Assembly (NCBI GenBank): GCA_019638385.1
Contig: JAHBTW010000002.1
Location: 186,001 to 250,000, forward strand
Length of the DNA: 64,000 nt
Origin: Saprospiraceae bacterium
GTDB taxonomy: Bacteria > Bacteroidota > Bacteroidia > Chitinophagales > Saprospiraceae
Direction of reading: 5' to 3'
The position numbers were made by a program, and so were the translations under genes. Under the pieces are notes generated by a model. It did no database searches and was not told where the DNA came from. It saw only the letters and a list, made by a program, of their open reading frames with translations. The first letter of the stretch is position 1. Every line of letters starts with the position of its first letter. Positions 6,369-15,496 of this stretch are shown here, in pieces.

Positions 6369-9152
6369 CTAATACCCCTGCCTGATCCCCTTCTCCATAG
6401 CCGGTACGCCCCGCTCCATCCATTGCGGCATAGCCGTGTCTAAAAGATAGTGATCAAAAAACTGCTGCATGCGAAGCTGGAAGTCTTTGCGGTTTTGGAG
6501 TTTCACCGGCCAGTGCGGCTCCTCGTTGTAGTTGAGCATCCAGGCGGGCTTACCGAGGCGGCGCAGCGCGGTAAACATCTCAATGCCCTGGTACCAGGGC
6601 ACGGCGCCGTCTTTGTCATTGTGGAGAATCAGTACAGGGGTATTCACCTTATCCATCGTAAAAATGGGCGAGTTTTCGATATACCGCAAGGGGTATTCCC
6701 ACAACGAACCCGCAATGCGGCTCTGCTGCTGTTCGTACTGAAACTGCCGCACCACGCCACTTTCCCAACGGATGCCGCCGTAAGCCGAGATCATATTGAC
6801 CACCGGCGCGCCGATTTCCGCACAGCGAAACAAGTCCGTTTTCGTGATGAGGTACGCCCCCTGATAGCCGCCCCAACTGTGCCCTTGCAGGCCGATGCGG
6901 CTTTTGTCCACAAACCCTTTGTCAATGAGCGATGTAGTACCCGATACCACGGCATTGAAAGCGCTCTCGCCGGGGTAGCCCTCGCGGTACGGAATATCAG
7001 GGTTGAAAATGAGATACCCCCGGCTCGTGTAGAAGCTGTAATTGATCGTGGAGCGATGCGGCGCCGGCGCGCGGTGCTGGTGCAGGCCGTCGCTGCTGCG
7101 CTCGTAGAAATTGACGATCATGGGGTATTGCTTTTTCGGGTCAAAACCCTCCGGTTTCACGAGCAGACCCTGTAGTTTTTGGCCGTCGGCGGCTGTCCAT
7201 TCGTACAATTCTATCGTACCCCAGCGGTGGTCCTTTTGTTGCGGATTGGCATTGCTCACCTGTTTAAATGCGATGAGATCGCTGCTGTACAGCAGGTCGG
7301 GGAATGTCTGGAAATTCTCGCGGGTGAAAAGCCATTTATCAGCATTGCGCGCTTTGGTTGGGTTGCGGTCAAATGCGTACGCGCCGCTCTGGATGGCGCG
7401 CAGCCGGCCGCTGCCCAATTCCAGCCATGCATAGCCATGATGTTTGTTTTGCTCTTCAAAAACATGCAGCAGCACCTGGTCAGTAGCCGTTACGAAGCGC
7501 TTGTCCGGGTCGGGATTGATATAGCGATGTACTTTTTTGCTCTCCCGGCCTTTGCTGAGGCGTTGCGGATTTTGCAGCCCGGCGGGGTCTATCTTCCACA
7601 GGTCGTAACGGTCATAAACCAATACGAAGGCGTCCTTTTCGCCCCAGGCCGCTATGCCGTAGGAACCGGGCAGCGCCGGCGTATCGCTTTCTTCATCGTA
7701 AAATCTGGCGGTGGCATTGCCGGCAATTTGGCGGGTCGTTTTGTCTGTAATGGAATAAGCGTACCATGCCGAATCGCTGCGCAGGTACCAAACCAAGTAT
7801 TGCGCAGAGGGCGAAAGCACCGGCACGGCGCACAGTCCTTTTTGCACCAGCAGCCGGCTGCCGTCCGACACATCGGTCACATACACATCGCGGCAGGCGG
7901 GGCCGCCCGTCCAGCTCGTTTCCATGAGGTAAGGCTGTTCGTTGAAGCCGAGCGCTACGGAGGCGTTGTTTTCGTTACCGGTGCGAATTTCGGGCACGAG
8001 CAGATCGCCGAGCCGGGTCACACGATGCTCGGCCGTGTGCAGCACACAGAGGTAGTTGCGCTTTTTCTCTTGTTCCAACTGCACTTTTTGTTGGGTGTGC
8101 AGGCGCGGATCGTCGTAGCGCCACACTTCTACGTTCACAATTTCTTCTTCGAGCAAGGTGGTATCCTGCAAGATGGGTTCGGGCGCAATGCCGAAAAAGA
8201 GCTTGGAACCGTCTTTTGAAAAACGCAGAGCGCCGTGTTCGCTCACGGCCCATCCTTCGGGCATGATCTCCGAATACGCGTTCACGCTGAGGGCGGCAGA
8301 ATCCTGTCCCGGCGATTGATGGTACAAATCCCAGGGTCGGATGCGCGCTTTGGTCGTATCCCGGTCGGCGAGAAACGCGGCCTGCTTGCCCTGCTCGTCG
8401 AGTGTGAGATGTTTGAATTTGGCCTTGCCCGTGAACACGGGTTTCAATTGCCGATTTTCGGTGTCGAAGCGATACACGCCCGACAGGAACGTGGAATCGC
8501 TGCCGGTACTCGCCAGCAAAAACGCGGGCTGCCGCTCGGCCATCGCCACAGCGGTGACAAATCCTACGGTCGTTTCCGTGCCCGATTCCAAATGCCGGAT
8601 GACGAGCCGGGTTCCGTTTTCAGCAGATTCCTTTTTCTTTTTTTCGGTTTTGGTCGTATCGCTTTTCGATTCCGGCGGGTTGACGGCTTCGTGCGACCAT
8701 GCGAGCCAACCGCTCCAGCGGCGCGGGAGGTAGAACGATTTCAGATCGGATATTTTCTCCAACCGGGCATTGGCGAGGTGGTAGATGGCGAGCGTGTCTT
8801 TGGGCAGGTCTTCCTTTTTTACCTTGCGGCGGCGCTGTTCGCGCAGGGTATCCACGGAGGGTTTTATACGAAAAACGAGGTAGCGGCTATCGGCGCTCAG
8901 CGCGGCATCCTGTGCGCGCGGGAAGCGGAATTCCTTGCTGTTTAACCCATCGAAAAGCACGAGTTCGGGATCGCCTTCGAGGGTGCGCAGCTCATAGGAA
9001 ATCCAACGGCCGTCATCGGAGAGTTGAGCCTTTTCAATGGTTTTCCAGCGGTCGAGATCGGTATGGTCGAGCGCTTTTTTCAGAGCGGGCTGGGCCTGCA
9101 TCGTTGTTGCAGCAGCGAGGACGAACAGGCAAGCGTAGAAGATTCGTTGCAT
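6369..9152 (-). CDS. Secreted S9-family prolyl oligopeptidase-like peptidase
   Basis: A 927-residue serine peptidase with a signal peptide (MQRIFYACLFVLAAATTMQAQ). The N-terminal two thirds form a WD/propeller-type region (repeats such as LSDDGRWISYEL, LSADSRYLVFRI, FSKDGSKLFFGI). The C-terminal alpha/beta hydrolase domain carries the triad: Ser759 in GHSWGGYQG, Asp848 in NDKDGAVPW and His880 in EEPHWP. This architecture is typical of dipeptidyl- or acylaminoacyl-peptidases of family S9 acting in the periplasm. It is longer than most S9 enzymes because of charged insertions in the propeller (for example TKTEKKKKESAENG). A TACCTTTG element on its strand lies about 50 bases upstream. Confidence 0.93.
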   Translation of the reverse strand: MQRIFYACLFVLAAATTMQAQPALKKALDHTDLDRWKTIEKAQLSDDGRWISYELRTLEGDPELVLFDGLNSKEFRFPRAQDAALSADSRYLVFRIKPSVDTLREQRRRKVKKEDLPKDTLAIYHLANARLEKISDLKSFYLPRRWSGWLAWSHEAVNPPESKSDTTKTEKKKKESAENGTRLVIRHLESGTETTVGFVTAVAMAERQPAFLLASTGSDSTFLSGVYRFDTENRQLKPVFTGKAKFKHLTLDEQGKQAAFLADRDTTKARIRPWDLYHQSPGQDSAALSVNAYSEIMPEGWAVSEHGALRFSKDGSKLFFGIAPEPILQDTTLLEEEIVNVEVWRYDDPRLHTQQKVQLEQEKKRNYLCVLHTAEHRVTRLGDLLVPEIRTGNENNASVALGFNEQPYLMETSWTGGPACRDVYVTDVSDGSRLLVQKGLCAVPVLSPSAQYLVWYLRSDSAWYAYSITDKTTRQIAGNATARFYDEESDTPALPGSYGIAAWGEKDAFVLVYDRYDLWKIDPAGLQNPQRLSKGRESKKVHRYINPDPDKRFVTATDQVLLHVFEEQNKHHGYAWLELGSGRLRAIQSGAYAFDRNPTKARNADKWLFTRENFQTFPDLLYSSDLIAFKQVSNANPQQKDHRWGTIELYEWTAADGQKLQGLLVKPEGFDPKKQYPMIVNFYERSSDGLHQHRAPAPHRSTINYSFYTSRGYLIFNPDIPYREGYPGESAFNAVVSGTTSLIDKGFVDKSRIGLQGHSWGGYQGAYLITKTDLFRCAEIGAPVVNMISAYGGIRWESGVVRQFQYEQQQSRIAGSLWEYPLRYIENSPIFTMDKVNTPVLILHNDKDGAVPWYQGIEMFTALRRLGKPAWMLNYNEEPHWPVKLQNRKDFQLRMQQFFDHYLLDTAMPQWMERGVPAMEKGIRQGY

Positions 9153-9202
9153 AAGGTTGTATTTTGAATACCGGTCAAAAGTAAAAAAGCAGCGCGGTTT
9201 TA

Positions 9203-9210
9203 CAAAGGTA
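9203..9210 (-). promoter_or_regulatory. -7 element (TACCTTTG) for the S9 peptidase
   Basis: Exact match to the Bacteroidota -7 consensus TAnnTTTG on the minus strand. It would place the transcript start near 9196 and leave a 5' UTR of roughly 45 bases before the ATG at 9152. No clear -33 TTTG is seen. Confidence 0.45.
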
Positions 9211-9259
9211 AGCCCGCGGAGTTTGTATCTTTCGTTTCTAATTGCGATCTCCTACTGAC

Positions 9260-12200
9260 ATGAATGTTTGTAAAGCCCTGCTGCGTTATTGTGTGCTGTT
9301 GTTTTTCGGGGCAACGGCGCAGGCGCAGCATTCTGATTTTCAGATCAAAGTATTGGGCTTTGAAGAGGGGCTGAGCCATCGCAATGTTTTCAAAATACAA
9401 CAAGACCGGCAGGGCTTCCTCTGGATTGCCACCATCAACGGGCTGAACCGCTATGACGGATACCGGTTTTTGCATTACAACCAATCGGACAACCGCCACT
9501 TTATTCCCGCCGACTATGTGTCGGACCTGCTCATTGACCGCAACAACCGCCTCTGGCCGGCGCATCCCCGCCAATTGACGCTGCTCCACCCGGAACTCAG
9601 CAGTGCCGTATCGGTGCCCATACCGGAAGGAGGCCTGCCCTCCAATCTTTGCACTGCAGTAGCACAGGACCTCATCTGGGCCACGCTTTTTGATGAAAAA
9701 ACCGGCGAAATCCGGCTGCAAAGTTTCAACCCCGCAGGCCCGTCCGCCGCGAGTACGCCCCTGCCGGGCAAATACACCCGGCGACCGCTGGCGATGCTCG
9801 GCCCGCACCTGTATGCCGGCGCCTGGGAAAACGAACTGTGGCAAATAGACGCCGCCGGCAACCCGCTTCAAAAATGGACGCTCCCCGCCAATGGGCGCAG
9901 CCTCCCCCGCATCGTACACTTGCAAGCCAAAGGCGACAGCCTTTTTGTACTCAGTTCCGACAGCCGGTTGTATTCTTTTCATCCACAGCATCAGGCATTT
10001 ACACTGCACCCATTCAGCCAATTCATCAAAGACCGGGGCAAGGCCGTCACGATGAATGTGTTGGACAACGGCGACGCCTGGGTGGCCGGCGAAAACATTC
10101 TTTGGTACTACAACGCAAGCAGCCGACAGGTAACCGACTTAGACAAACCCATCCGGCAATCGGTAAAAAATTACCTCCAGTACCGGCAGGTTTTTTCCGA
10201 CCGCACCGGCGTGGTATGGGTGGCCTCCGATTTCGGCCTCATCAAGATTGTGCAGTCGGTCAATCTTTTTACCAAATACCTCAGCGGCGGCAACGAGTAT
10301 TGCAGCGACGGGTTTTGCAGCACCCGCGGCATCGCCGAAGACGACCGGGGCCGCATTTACATCTCCTATTACAACTCCATCCATGTACTCGATCCGCGTA
10401 CCGAGTATCTGCGCCCGCTGTTTGCCGCCAACGAGTATAATAACAGCCCTTACGGCCTCATCTGGCACGACGATGCGCTCTACACCGGCAACGGACTGCG
10501 CATTGACCTCACGACCCTGCAGGTGGATACCCTGTTGGAACAGGGCGCCGCCAACCTGGCTTCCGTATGCCGGGGAAAGGACGGCGCCATCTGGTTCGGA
10601 TACCGCAACGAGCTGCATCGCTACGATCCGAAAACCCGCAAAATACAAGATTACCCGAATTGGCCCGAACCCGGGTTCGATGGCGAAATCAGCTACGTTT
10701 ATTCAGGTAAAACCGGGCATCATCTTTGGGTGGGAACACTGGAACACGGAGTCTATTTAATTGACATTCAGAACAAAAAAACCAAACACTACCATACCGG
10801 CGATAAAAGCCCTGCTCGCTTAGCCTGCAATGAAGTGAATGCCGTCTATGAAGACAACCGGGGGCAGGTGTGGTTTTCGACCACCAACGGACTGCACCGG
10901 CTGCGGCTTTCCGACGGCGCCATCCGCATTTATACCGATCGCGACGGGCTGCCCAACAACATCCTGGCCGGCTTTCTGCCCGAAGGAGATTCCTGCCTGT
11001 GGATCAGTACGTTCCGGGGCTTGTGCCGGTTTAATATTGTTCAAAACCGCTGCGTCAATTTTTTTGAAACCGACGGGCTTTCGCACAATGAATTCAATCG
11101 AACCTCTTTTTTTCAATCGCGCGACGGGCGCATGTACTTCGGCGGCCTCGACGGAGTGAACGCTTTTTATCCCGGCCCTGCGCTGGCCGATTTCCGCAGT
11201 CGGGTGTATAATGCGCCTTTGCTGTTCACAGGTTTTAGCCGTTTCGACGGCGACAGCCTTTACATCCGCAGTAGTGAGCTGCGAAACGGCGAAGAGGTTG
11301 TACTGAGCCACCGCGACCGCATGTTCGGTTTCCGGTTTGCCATAGCCGATTTCCGGCAGTCTTCCGATAAGCAGTTCAGTTACCGATTAGAAGGGTATGA
11401 AGACAACTGGTCGCCGGCATCCACCGTGAACGAGGCGCGCTACAACAACATTCCCGCAGGGCGCTATCTGTTTCGGGTGCGCGCCCGTTCGGGCAACAAC
11501 GACTGGAGCAGCCTCGAACTCGCAGCGCCTGTGTTCATTCGACAGGCATATTACCTGAGCTGGCCGTTTTTGGCATTTTGCGCCCTGCTGTTGTTGAGCG
11601 GCGGATACGGCGTGGTTCGATACCGCATTTATCAACTGCGCCGCCGGGAGCGCGCTTTAGAGCGGGTTGTGCAGGCGCGTACACAACAGTTGGAAGCAGC
11701 CAAACAAGAATCGGAAACCTTGCTGCTCAACATTCTGCCCGCTCAAATTGCAGAAGAACTCAAGCGCTCCGGCAAAGCCCGCGCGCAGCGCCACGAACAG
11801 GCTACGGTGCTGTTTTCCGATTTTCGGGATTTCTCTTCCATTGCTGAAAAAATGGACCCCGAACACTTAGTAGCTGAAATTGACACCTGCTTCCGGGCTT
11901 TTGATGAGATCATAGACCGCCACGGTTTGGAAAAAATAAAAACCATCGGAGACGCCTACATGTGTATGGTCATTGACGCCGGCGCCGACGGCCCGCAACG
12001 CATGGTACAGGCCGCACTCGATATTCAGGACTTCCTGGCGCGACATGCCGCCGTGAAACAACAGGCAGGCGAGCCGTTTTTTGAAGCCCGCATCGGCATC
12101 CACACCGGCGCAGTGGTAGCCGGCGTGGTGGGGTCTAAAAAATTCGCCTATGACATCTGGGGCGACACGGTCAACATCGCCTCGCGCATGGAGAGCAGCG

Positions 12201-12331
12201 GCGAAGTGGGGCGGGTGAACATCACCGGAGCCACCTACGAATTGGTCAAAAACAATTACCGCTGTACGCATCGGGGCCGTTTTTCCACGCGCCGCAACCG
12301 CGAAACGGATATGTACTTTGTGGAGGTGTAG
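9260..12331 (+). CDS. Propeller / Y_Y_Y sensor with C-terminal class III adenylate cyclase
   Basis: A 1023-residue membrane receptor. The ATG at 9260 is preferred to an in-frame TTG at 9242 because it starts a signal peptide (MNVCKALLRYCVLLFFGATAQAQ). The periplasmic part has two-component-regulator propeller repeats (QDRQGFLWIATINGLNRYDG, NRGQVWFSTTNGLHRL, GDSCLWISTFRGLCRF) and then a Y_Y_Y domain (YRLEGYEDNWSPA, ARYNNIPAGRYLFRVRAR). One membrane segment near residues 760-785 leads to a coiled coil, the LLLNILPAQIAEELK cyclase linker and a cyclase domain from about 848. Visible catalytic residues are metal Asp854 (FSDF) and Asp898 (TIGDAYM), adenine-selecting Lys894 and Asp965 (YDIWGD), and Asn972/Arg976 (NIASRM). 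The Lys/Asp pair predicts ATP, not GTP, as substrate. Such sensor halves usually carry a histidine kinase, so the output has been swapped for cAMP. Confidence 0.92.
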   Translation: MNVCKALLRYCVLLFFGATAQAQHSDFQIKVLGFEEGLSHRNVFKIQQDRQGFLWIATINGLNRYDGYRFLHYNQSDNRHFIPADYVSDLLIDRNNRLWPAHPRQLTLLHPELSSAVSVPIPEGGLPSNLCTAVAQDLIWATLFDEKTGEIRLQSFNPAGPSAASTPLPGKYTRRPLAMLGPHLYAGAWENELWQIDAAGNPLQKWTLPANGRSLPRIVHLQAKGDSLFVLSSDSRLYSFHPQHQAFTLHPFSQFIKDRGKAVTMNVLDNGDAWVAGENILWYYNASSRQVTDLDKPIRQSVKNYLQYRQVFSDRTGVVWVASDFGLIKIVQSVNLFTKYLSGGNEYCSDGFCSTRGIAEDDRGRIYISYYNSIHVLDPRTEYLRPLFAANEYNNSPYGLIWHDDALYTGNGLRIDLTTLQVDTLLEQGAANLASVCRGKDGAIWFGYRNELHRYDPKTRKIQDYPNWPEPGFDGEISYVYSGKTGHHLWVGTLEHGVYLIDIQNKKTKHYHTGDKSPARLACNEVNAVYEDNRGQVWFSTTNGLHRLRLSDGAIRIYTDRDGLPNNILAGFLPEGDSCLWISTFRGLCRFNIVQNRCVNFFETDGLSHNEFNRTSFFQSRDGRMYFGGLDGVNAFYPGPALADFRSRVYNAPLLFTGFSRFDGDSLYIRSSELRNGEEVVLSHRDRMFGFRFAIADFRQSSDKQFSYRLEGYEDNWSPASTVNEARYNNIPAGRYLFRVRARSGNNDWSSLELAAPVFIRQAYYLSWPFLAFCALLLLSGGYGVVRYRIYQLRRRERALERVVQARTQQLEAAKQESETLLLNILPAQIAEELKRSGKARAQRHEQATVLFSDFRDFSSIAEKMDPEHLVAEIDTCFRAFDEIIDRHGLEKIKTIGDAYMCMVIDAGADGPQRMVQAALDIQDFLARHAAVKQQAGEPFFEARIGIHTGAVVAGVVGSKKFAYDIWGDTVNIASRMESSGEVGRVNITGATYELVKNNYRCTHRGRFSTRRNRETDMYFVEV

Positions 12332-12351
12332 AGGGTATCCTCAAAAATGAA

Positions 12352-12359
12352 TATTTTTG
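12352..12359 (+). promoter_or_regulatory. -7 element (TATTTTTG) for fabH
   Basis: Exact TAnnTTTG match 50 bases before the fabH ATG at 12409. A start of transcription near 12365 would exclude the in-frame ATG at 12361 as the real start. The -33 element is not obvious. Confidence 0.45.
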
Positions 12360-12408
12360 CATGCCCAAATGCCCTAATCAAATTTTAATCATCAAAAACA
12401 GCAAACAC

Positions 12409-13476
12409 ATGCTCCGCTCCAAAATTGCCGGCATCGGCCGGTATGTTCCTGAAAAAACGGTAACCAACCAGGATTTAGAAAAAGTAATGGACACCACCGA
12501 CGCCTGGGTTCAGGAGCGCACCGGTATTAAAGAAAGGCATTACGCCCACAAATACGAGGAAACCGCCACCACAATGGGCGCCCGCGCCGCTGCCATCGCC
12601 ATAGAACGGGCCGGCATCCAAAAAGAAGATGTTGATTTTATTATCTTCGCCACGCTCAGCCCCGACTATTATTTTCCCGGCTGCGGGGTGCTGCTCCAAC
12701 GCGAGCTTGGCATCACCTCCACCGAAATTGCCGCTTTAGACATCCGAAATCAATGCTCCGGCTTTGTATATGGCCTTTCCGTGGCCGATCAGTTTATCAA
12801 AACCGGCATGTACAAAAACATCCTTTTGGTAGGAGCGGAAATACACTCTATGGGGCTTGACTTTTCCACCGAAGGGCGCAATGTCACGGTCATATTCGGC
12901 GACGGCGCCGGTGCGGTCGTGCTGCAACCCACCGAAGAGGAAGGCCGCGGCGTACTCACCACCAAACTGCACTCCGACGGTACTTACGCCGAAAAACTGG
13001 CGCTCATCAATCCTGGAGCACATGCCGGATATCACTACCGGAAATTAGGAGAAGAAGTAGATCTCGGCTATCCCGAAACGGAATACGGCGAGACTTTCAT
13101 CACCCAAAAGATGCTCGACGACAAGCTGTTTTATCCGTACATGGACGGGCCTTTTGTATTTAAGATGGCGGTACAGAAATTTCCGGAAGTCATCATGGAA
13201 GCGCTGCACGCGGTAGGATTGGCGCCCTCCGACATCAACATGCTCGTGCCGCATCAGGCCAATTTGCGCATCAGCGAATTTGTGGCCAAAAAACTGGGCC
13301 TCGGCCCCGATCAGGTGTGGAGCAACATACAGAAATACGGCAACACCACTGCGGCGTCCATTCCCATTGCGCTGTGCGAAGCCGTGGAAGCGGGCGCTGT
13401 AAAGCCGGGCGATTTGGTGTGCCTCGCTGCGTTTGGGAGCGGTTTCACCTGGGGTTCTGCTTTGATTCGCTGGTAG
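12409..13476 (+). CDS. fabH: 3-oxoacyl-ACP synthase III
   Basis: A 355-residue beta-ketoacyl-ACP synthase III. It condenses an acyl-CoA primer with malonyl-ACP to start type II fatty acid synthesis in the cytoplasm. The catalytic triad is visible: Cys116 in RNQCSGFVYGL, His282 in VPHQANLRI and Asn312 in YGNTTAASIP. The N-terminus SKIAGIGRYVPEKTVTN and the motif DDAWVQERTGI (here TDAWVQERTGI) are typical. The start at 12409 is chosen over an in-frame ATG at 12361 because the extra 16 residues do not fit the family and the -7 element lies on top of that ATG. No other fab gene is adjacent. Confidence 0.93.
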   Translation: MLRSKIAGIGRYVPEKTVTNQDLEKVMDTTDAWVQERTGIKERHYAHKYEETATTMGARAAAIAIERAGIQKEDVDFIIFATLSPDYYFPGCGVLLQRELGITSTEIAALDIRNQCSGFVYGLSVADQFIKTGMYKNILLVGAEIHSMGLDFSTEGRNVTVIFGDGAGAVVLQPTEEEGRGVLTTKLHSDGTYAEKLALINPGAHAGYHYRKLGEEVDLGYPETEYGETFITQKMLDDKLFYPYMDGPFVFKMAVQKFPEVIMEALHAVGLAPSDINMLVPHQANLRISEFVAKKLGLGPDQVWSNIQKYGNTTAASIPIALCEAVEAGAVKPGDLVCLAAFGSGFTWGSALIRW

Positions 13477-13572
13477 CGCAATAATTACAAAGCGGTTGTA
13501 GTTTTTGGGGTTGTGCAAAAAACGCCTCTATTTTTTATGTGGGAAACAATTGCAATAAACAACTTCAATACC

Positions 13573-14106
13573 ATGAGCAAAATGCCATCTTACTTTTTCA
13601 CCGCTGTACTGTTATGCATCGGTCTCGTTTCTGCAACGGCACAGTTGGAACGCCCCGTTGAGACGGAATCCGAATATGAGAAAAACTACCAATGGCGCAT
13701 TCGGCAAGAGCGCCTGGACGGCGTGTATATTCCCCGCGATCTGGTGAATAGTTTTGAAGAACTCAACCGGCTCATAGATGCCGGGGGCAAACAGAAATTC
13801 AAAGAAGCGCCGGAAGCAGAAGCCGTTCACAGGCTATACTTCAGCTTCGGCCGCTGGATCATCCAGAAATGGGGGTTTTATGAAGGCTCCCGGCTGTCGC
13901 ATTATCTGCGCAACTTCGGCGTGTATCATCCCGAAGACATGGCTCAGGTGGTGATTGTGTCTTACCATCGCTATCTCCACAAAAAGCCCGTCGAACTGAA
14001 AGCGCAGGCTGAAGCCATTCAGGAAAAGCGGAACCAAGAGAACCTGGAGCGCCTGAAAAAAGGAACCATTCTGCACGAGGAAAGGAAAAAAGCGGGTAAG
14101 AATTAG
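13573..14106 (+). CDS. DUF6794-type secreted protein
   Basis: A 177-residue protein with a signal peptide (MSKMPSYFFTAVLLCIGLVSATAQ); the ATG at 13573 is preferred to GTG at 13513 for that reason. The middle has the features I associate with DUF6794: GVYIPRDLVNSFEELNRLID, a link ending EAEAVHRLYFSFGRWI, IQKWGFYEGSRLSHYLRNFG, and YHPEDMAQVVIVSYHRYLH. The C-terminus is a lysine/glutamate-rich helix. The biochemical function of the family is unknown to me. In this protein the domain is exported rather than cytosolic. Confidence 0.65.
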   Translation: MSKMPSYFFTAVLLCIGLVSATAQLERPVETESEYEKNYQWRIRQERLDGVYIPRDLVNSFEELNRLIDAGGKQKFKEAPEAEAVHRLYFSFGRWIIQKWGFYEGSRLSHYLRNFGVYHPEDMAQVVIVSYHRYLHKKPVELKAQAEAIQEKRNQENLERLKKGTILHEERKKAGKN

Positions 14107-14107
14107 A

Positions 14108-14175
14108 TTGATATTGGGATATTGGGATATTGGGATATTGTCGCTCAACCGATTATCTCAATATCCCAATATCAA
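14108..14175. terminator. GATATTGG repeats forming a bidirectional hairpin
   Basis: TTGATATTGGGATATTG at 14108-14124 is perfectly complementary to 14159-14175 (17 bp), and the left arm contains four tandem GATATTGG-like units, so several alternative stems are possible. It lies between the convergent genes ending at 14106 and 14194 and probably terminates both. Confidence 0.6.
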
Positions 14176-14193
14176 TTAATATCGAATTGGTTT

Positions 14194-15207
14194 TTACAAA
14201 AACCGGAACATCATTTCCAATACTTCTTCAAAGGCCGGCTCGTCGGGGTTGAGCAACAGCTCAATGTCCAACTCCTCGGCGATGTCTTCCAGCAGCGCAG
14301 CCGCAAAACCGTTGGGCAGGACGATCTGCTTGGGGATGGCTTTGAAACTGTTGATAAAAACATCGGCCAGCCAGTTCTGCAATTGCAGTTCAATATCGTC
14401 GGGGCGAAACATCTCGTGCGCAACAATCATCTTGGACGGATGGGCCAGTATAAATGCCATCACGGGAAAAAAGGGCCTGCTTTTTGTGTCGTCTCTAACG
14501 GGGCCGGGCGCATAGCTCAGGCTCATCAACATAGCGCCTTTTTCTTGTTTCAGTTTTTTGGTGCGCGCCCACACCGCCGGATTCGGCTTCAGGGCTATAT
14601 CGAAATCAATTTCCGGCACATCCATGATTTTGTCTTCCCAAATCAGCCCTTCTGCGGTTTGTTTCGGTACCCGTACCAATACATTTTCTTCGTCAAACTG
14701 GAGCATGTCCGGGTTGTCTTCTGCCCGCAGAGCTACGTCCACCGACTGCCGCAGGGCATGGGTGAGATACACGGCCTGCTCGTCGGAGATATACCAGGGA
14801 AACCAGCCGGGAGCGTATTCCCGTGCCATGACCCATTGGTTGGCGCCCCGGTACTTGAGGCCGAGTTCTTTGATCTGTTTGCGGTCGTCTTCGCTGAGGA
14901 AATCGCGGTTTTCAAAAGAAACGACGAGGCAGTTTTGGCGCAAGCCGGCCATCATGGGGTCGTCCTCGCCAAATTCGAGCATCTCATAATAAGAGCTAAG
15001 CCCCTCCGGCCCCATATACACATTGAGGGCCATGTGTTCGCCGAGGTTGCCCAGCGCGCAGCAATATCCAATTTTACCGGTAACGGGGTCTTGCACACCG
15101 AACAAGTCTGAGTCATAGAGCCATTCCCAGGGTTTGAGGTCGCGAAACATTTCAGCAGCCCGGTATAGGTCTGCCCAGATTTGCCGGTTTTCTTTAGTGA
15201 TTTTCAT
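14194..15207 (-). CDS. Conserved two-domain protein (DUF7309/DUF6930-like)
   Basis: A 337-residue cytosolic protein with no signal peptide. The N-terminal half (IWADLYRAAEMFRDLKPWEWLYDSD, VTGKIGYCCALGNLGEHMAL, VYMGPEGLSSYYEML) resembles DUF7309, and the C-terminal half (FFPVMAFILAHPSKMIVAHE, FKAIPKQIVLPNGFAAALLE, ELDIELLLNPDEPAFEEVLE) resembles DUF6930. The assignment is from memory of the family patterns and no catalytic function is known to me. A TACCTTTG element starts 20 bases upstream, which leaves a very short leader. Confidence 0.6.
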   Translation of the reverse strand: MKITKENRQIWADLYRAAEMFRDLKPWEWLYDSDLFGVQDPVTGKIGYCCALGNLGEHMALNVYMGPEGLSSYYEMLEFGEDDPMMAGLRQNCLVVSFENRDFLSEDDRKQIKELGLKYRGANQWVMAREYAPGWFPWYISDEQAVYLTHALRQSVDVALRAEDNPDMLQFDEENVLVRVPKQTAEGLIWEDKIMDVPEIDFDIALKPNPAVWARTKKLKQEKGAMLMSLSYAPGPVRDDTKSRPFFPVMAFILAHPSKMIVAHEMFRPDDIELQLQNWLADVFINSFKAIPKQIVLPNGFAAALLEDIAEELDIELLLNPDEPAFEEVLEMMFRFL

Positions 15208-15226
15208 GTCAAGTGGATTGGAATGC

Positions 15227-15234
15227 CAAAGGTA
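15227..15234 (-). promoter_or_regulatory. -7 element (TACCTTTG) for the gene at 14194-15207
   Basis: Exact TAnnTTTG on the minus strand; predicted transcript start near 15220, about 13 bases before the ATG at 15207. No convincing -33 box. Confidence 0.45.
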
Positions 15235-15363
15235 CGGCTTTTTTTAGGATGTTTTGCGGAACTCCGTTCCGCTGTATAACAGATTGCACTGCTGATGGCA
15301 TAGTCGAAGGACTAATATTTCGTCTTTTCAGGTTATTTTATTTTTTCATGTTAAATTTTTGTT

Positions 15364-15399
15364 TTTGCAACCCAATTAAATAAATGTTACTTATCTTTG
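15364..15399 (+). promoter_or_regulatory. Bacteroidota-type promoter
   Basis: TTTG at 15364-15367 and an exact TAnnTTTG (TATCTTTG) at 15392-15399, separated by 24 bases, slightly longer than the usual spacing. Transcription would start near 15406, just ahead of the mini-ORF at 15422. Confidence 0.5.
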
Positions 15400-15421
15400 T
15401 ACAACACAAAAAACCAAAAGC

Positions 15422-15496
15422 ATGAAACAGACCTTCACTTTCCCCGCGCCCTTTCACCTTTCCTACTCGCCTTCCGCCTGTAGTTCTTTTCCCTGA
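15422..15496 (+). CDS. 24-residue ORF behind a promoter, possible gene stub
   Basis: ATG at 15422 opens MKQTFTFPAPFHLSYSPSAC followed by four codons and TGA. The first residues resemble the start of a Bacteroidota signal peptide, but the rest is proline/serine-rich and not hydrophobic enough. It may be the stub of a decayed secreted gene whose promoter now drives 15687-18126, or a chance ORF. Confidence 0.25.
   Translation: MKQTFTFPAPFHLSYSPSACSSFP

Noticed and set aside
14108..14175. GATATTGG tandem units as a CRISPR array
   Set aside because: Units are 8-9 bases with no spacers and form a terminator-like hairpin; no cas genes are present.
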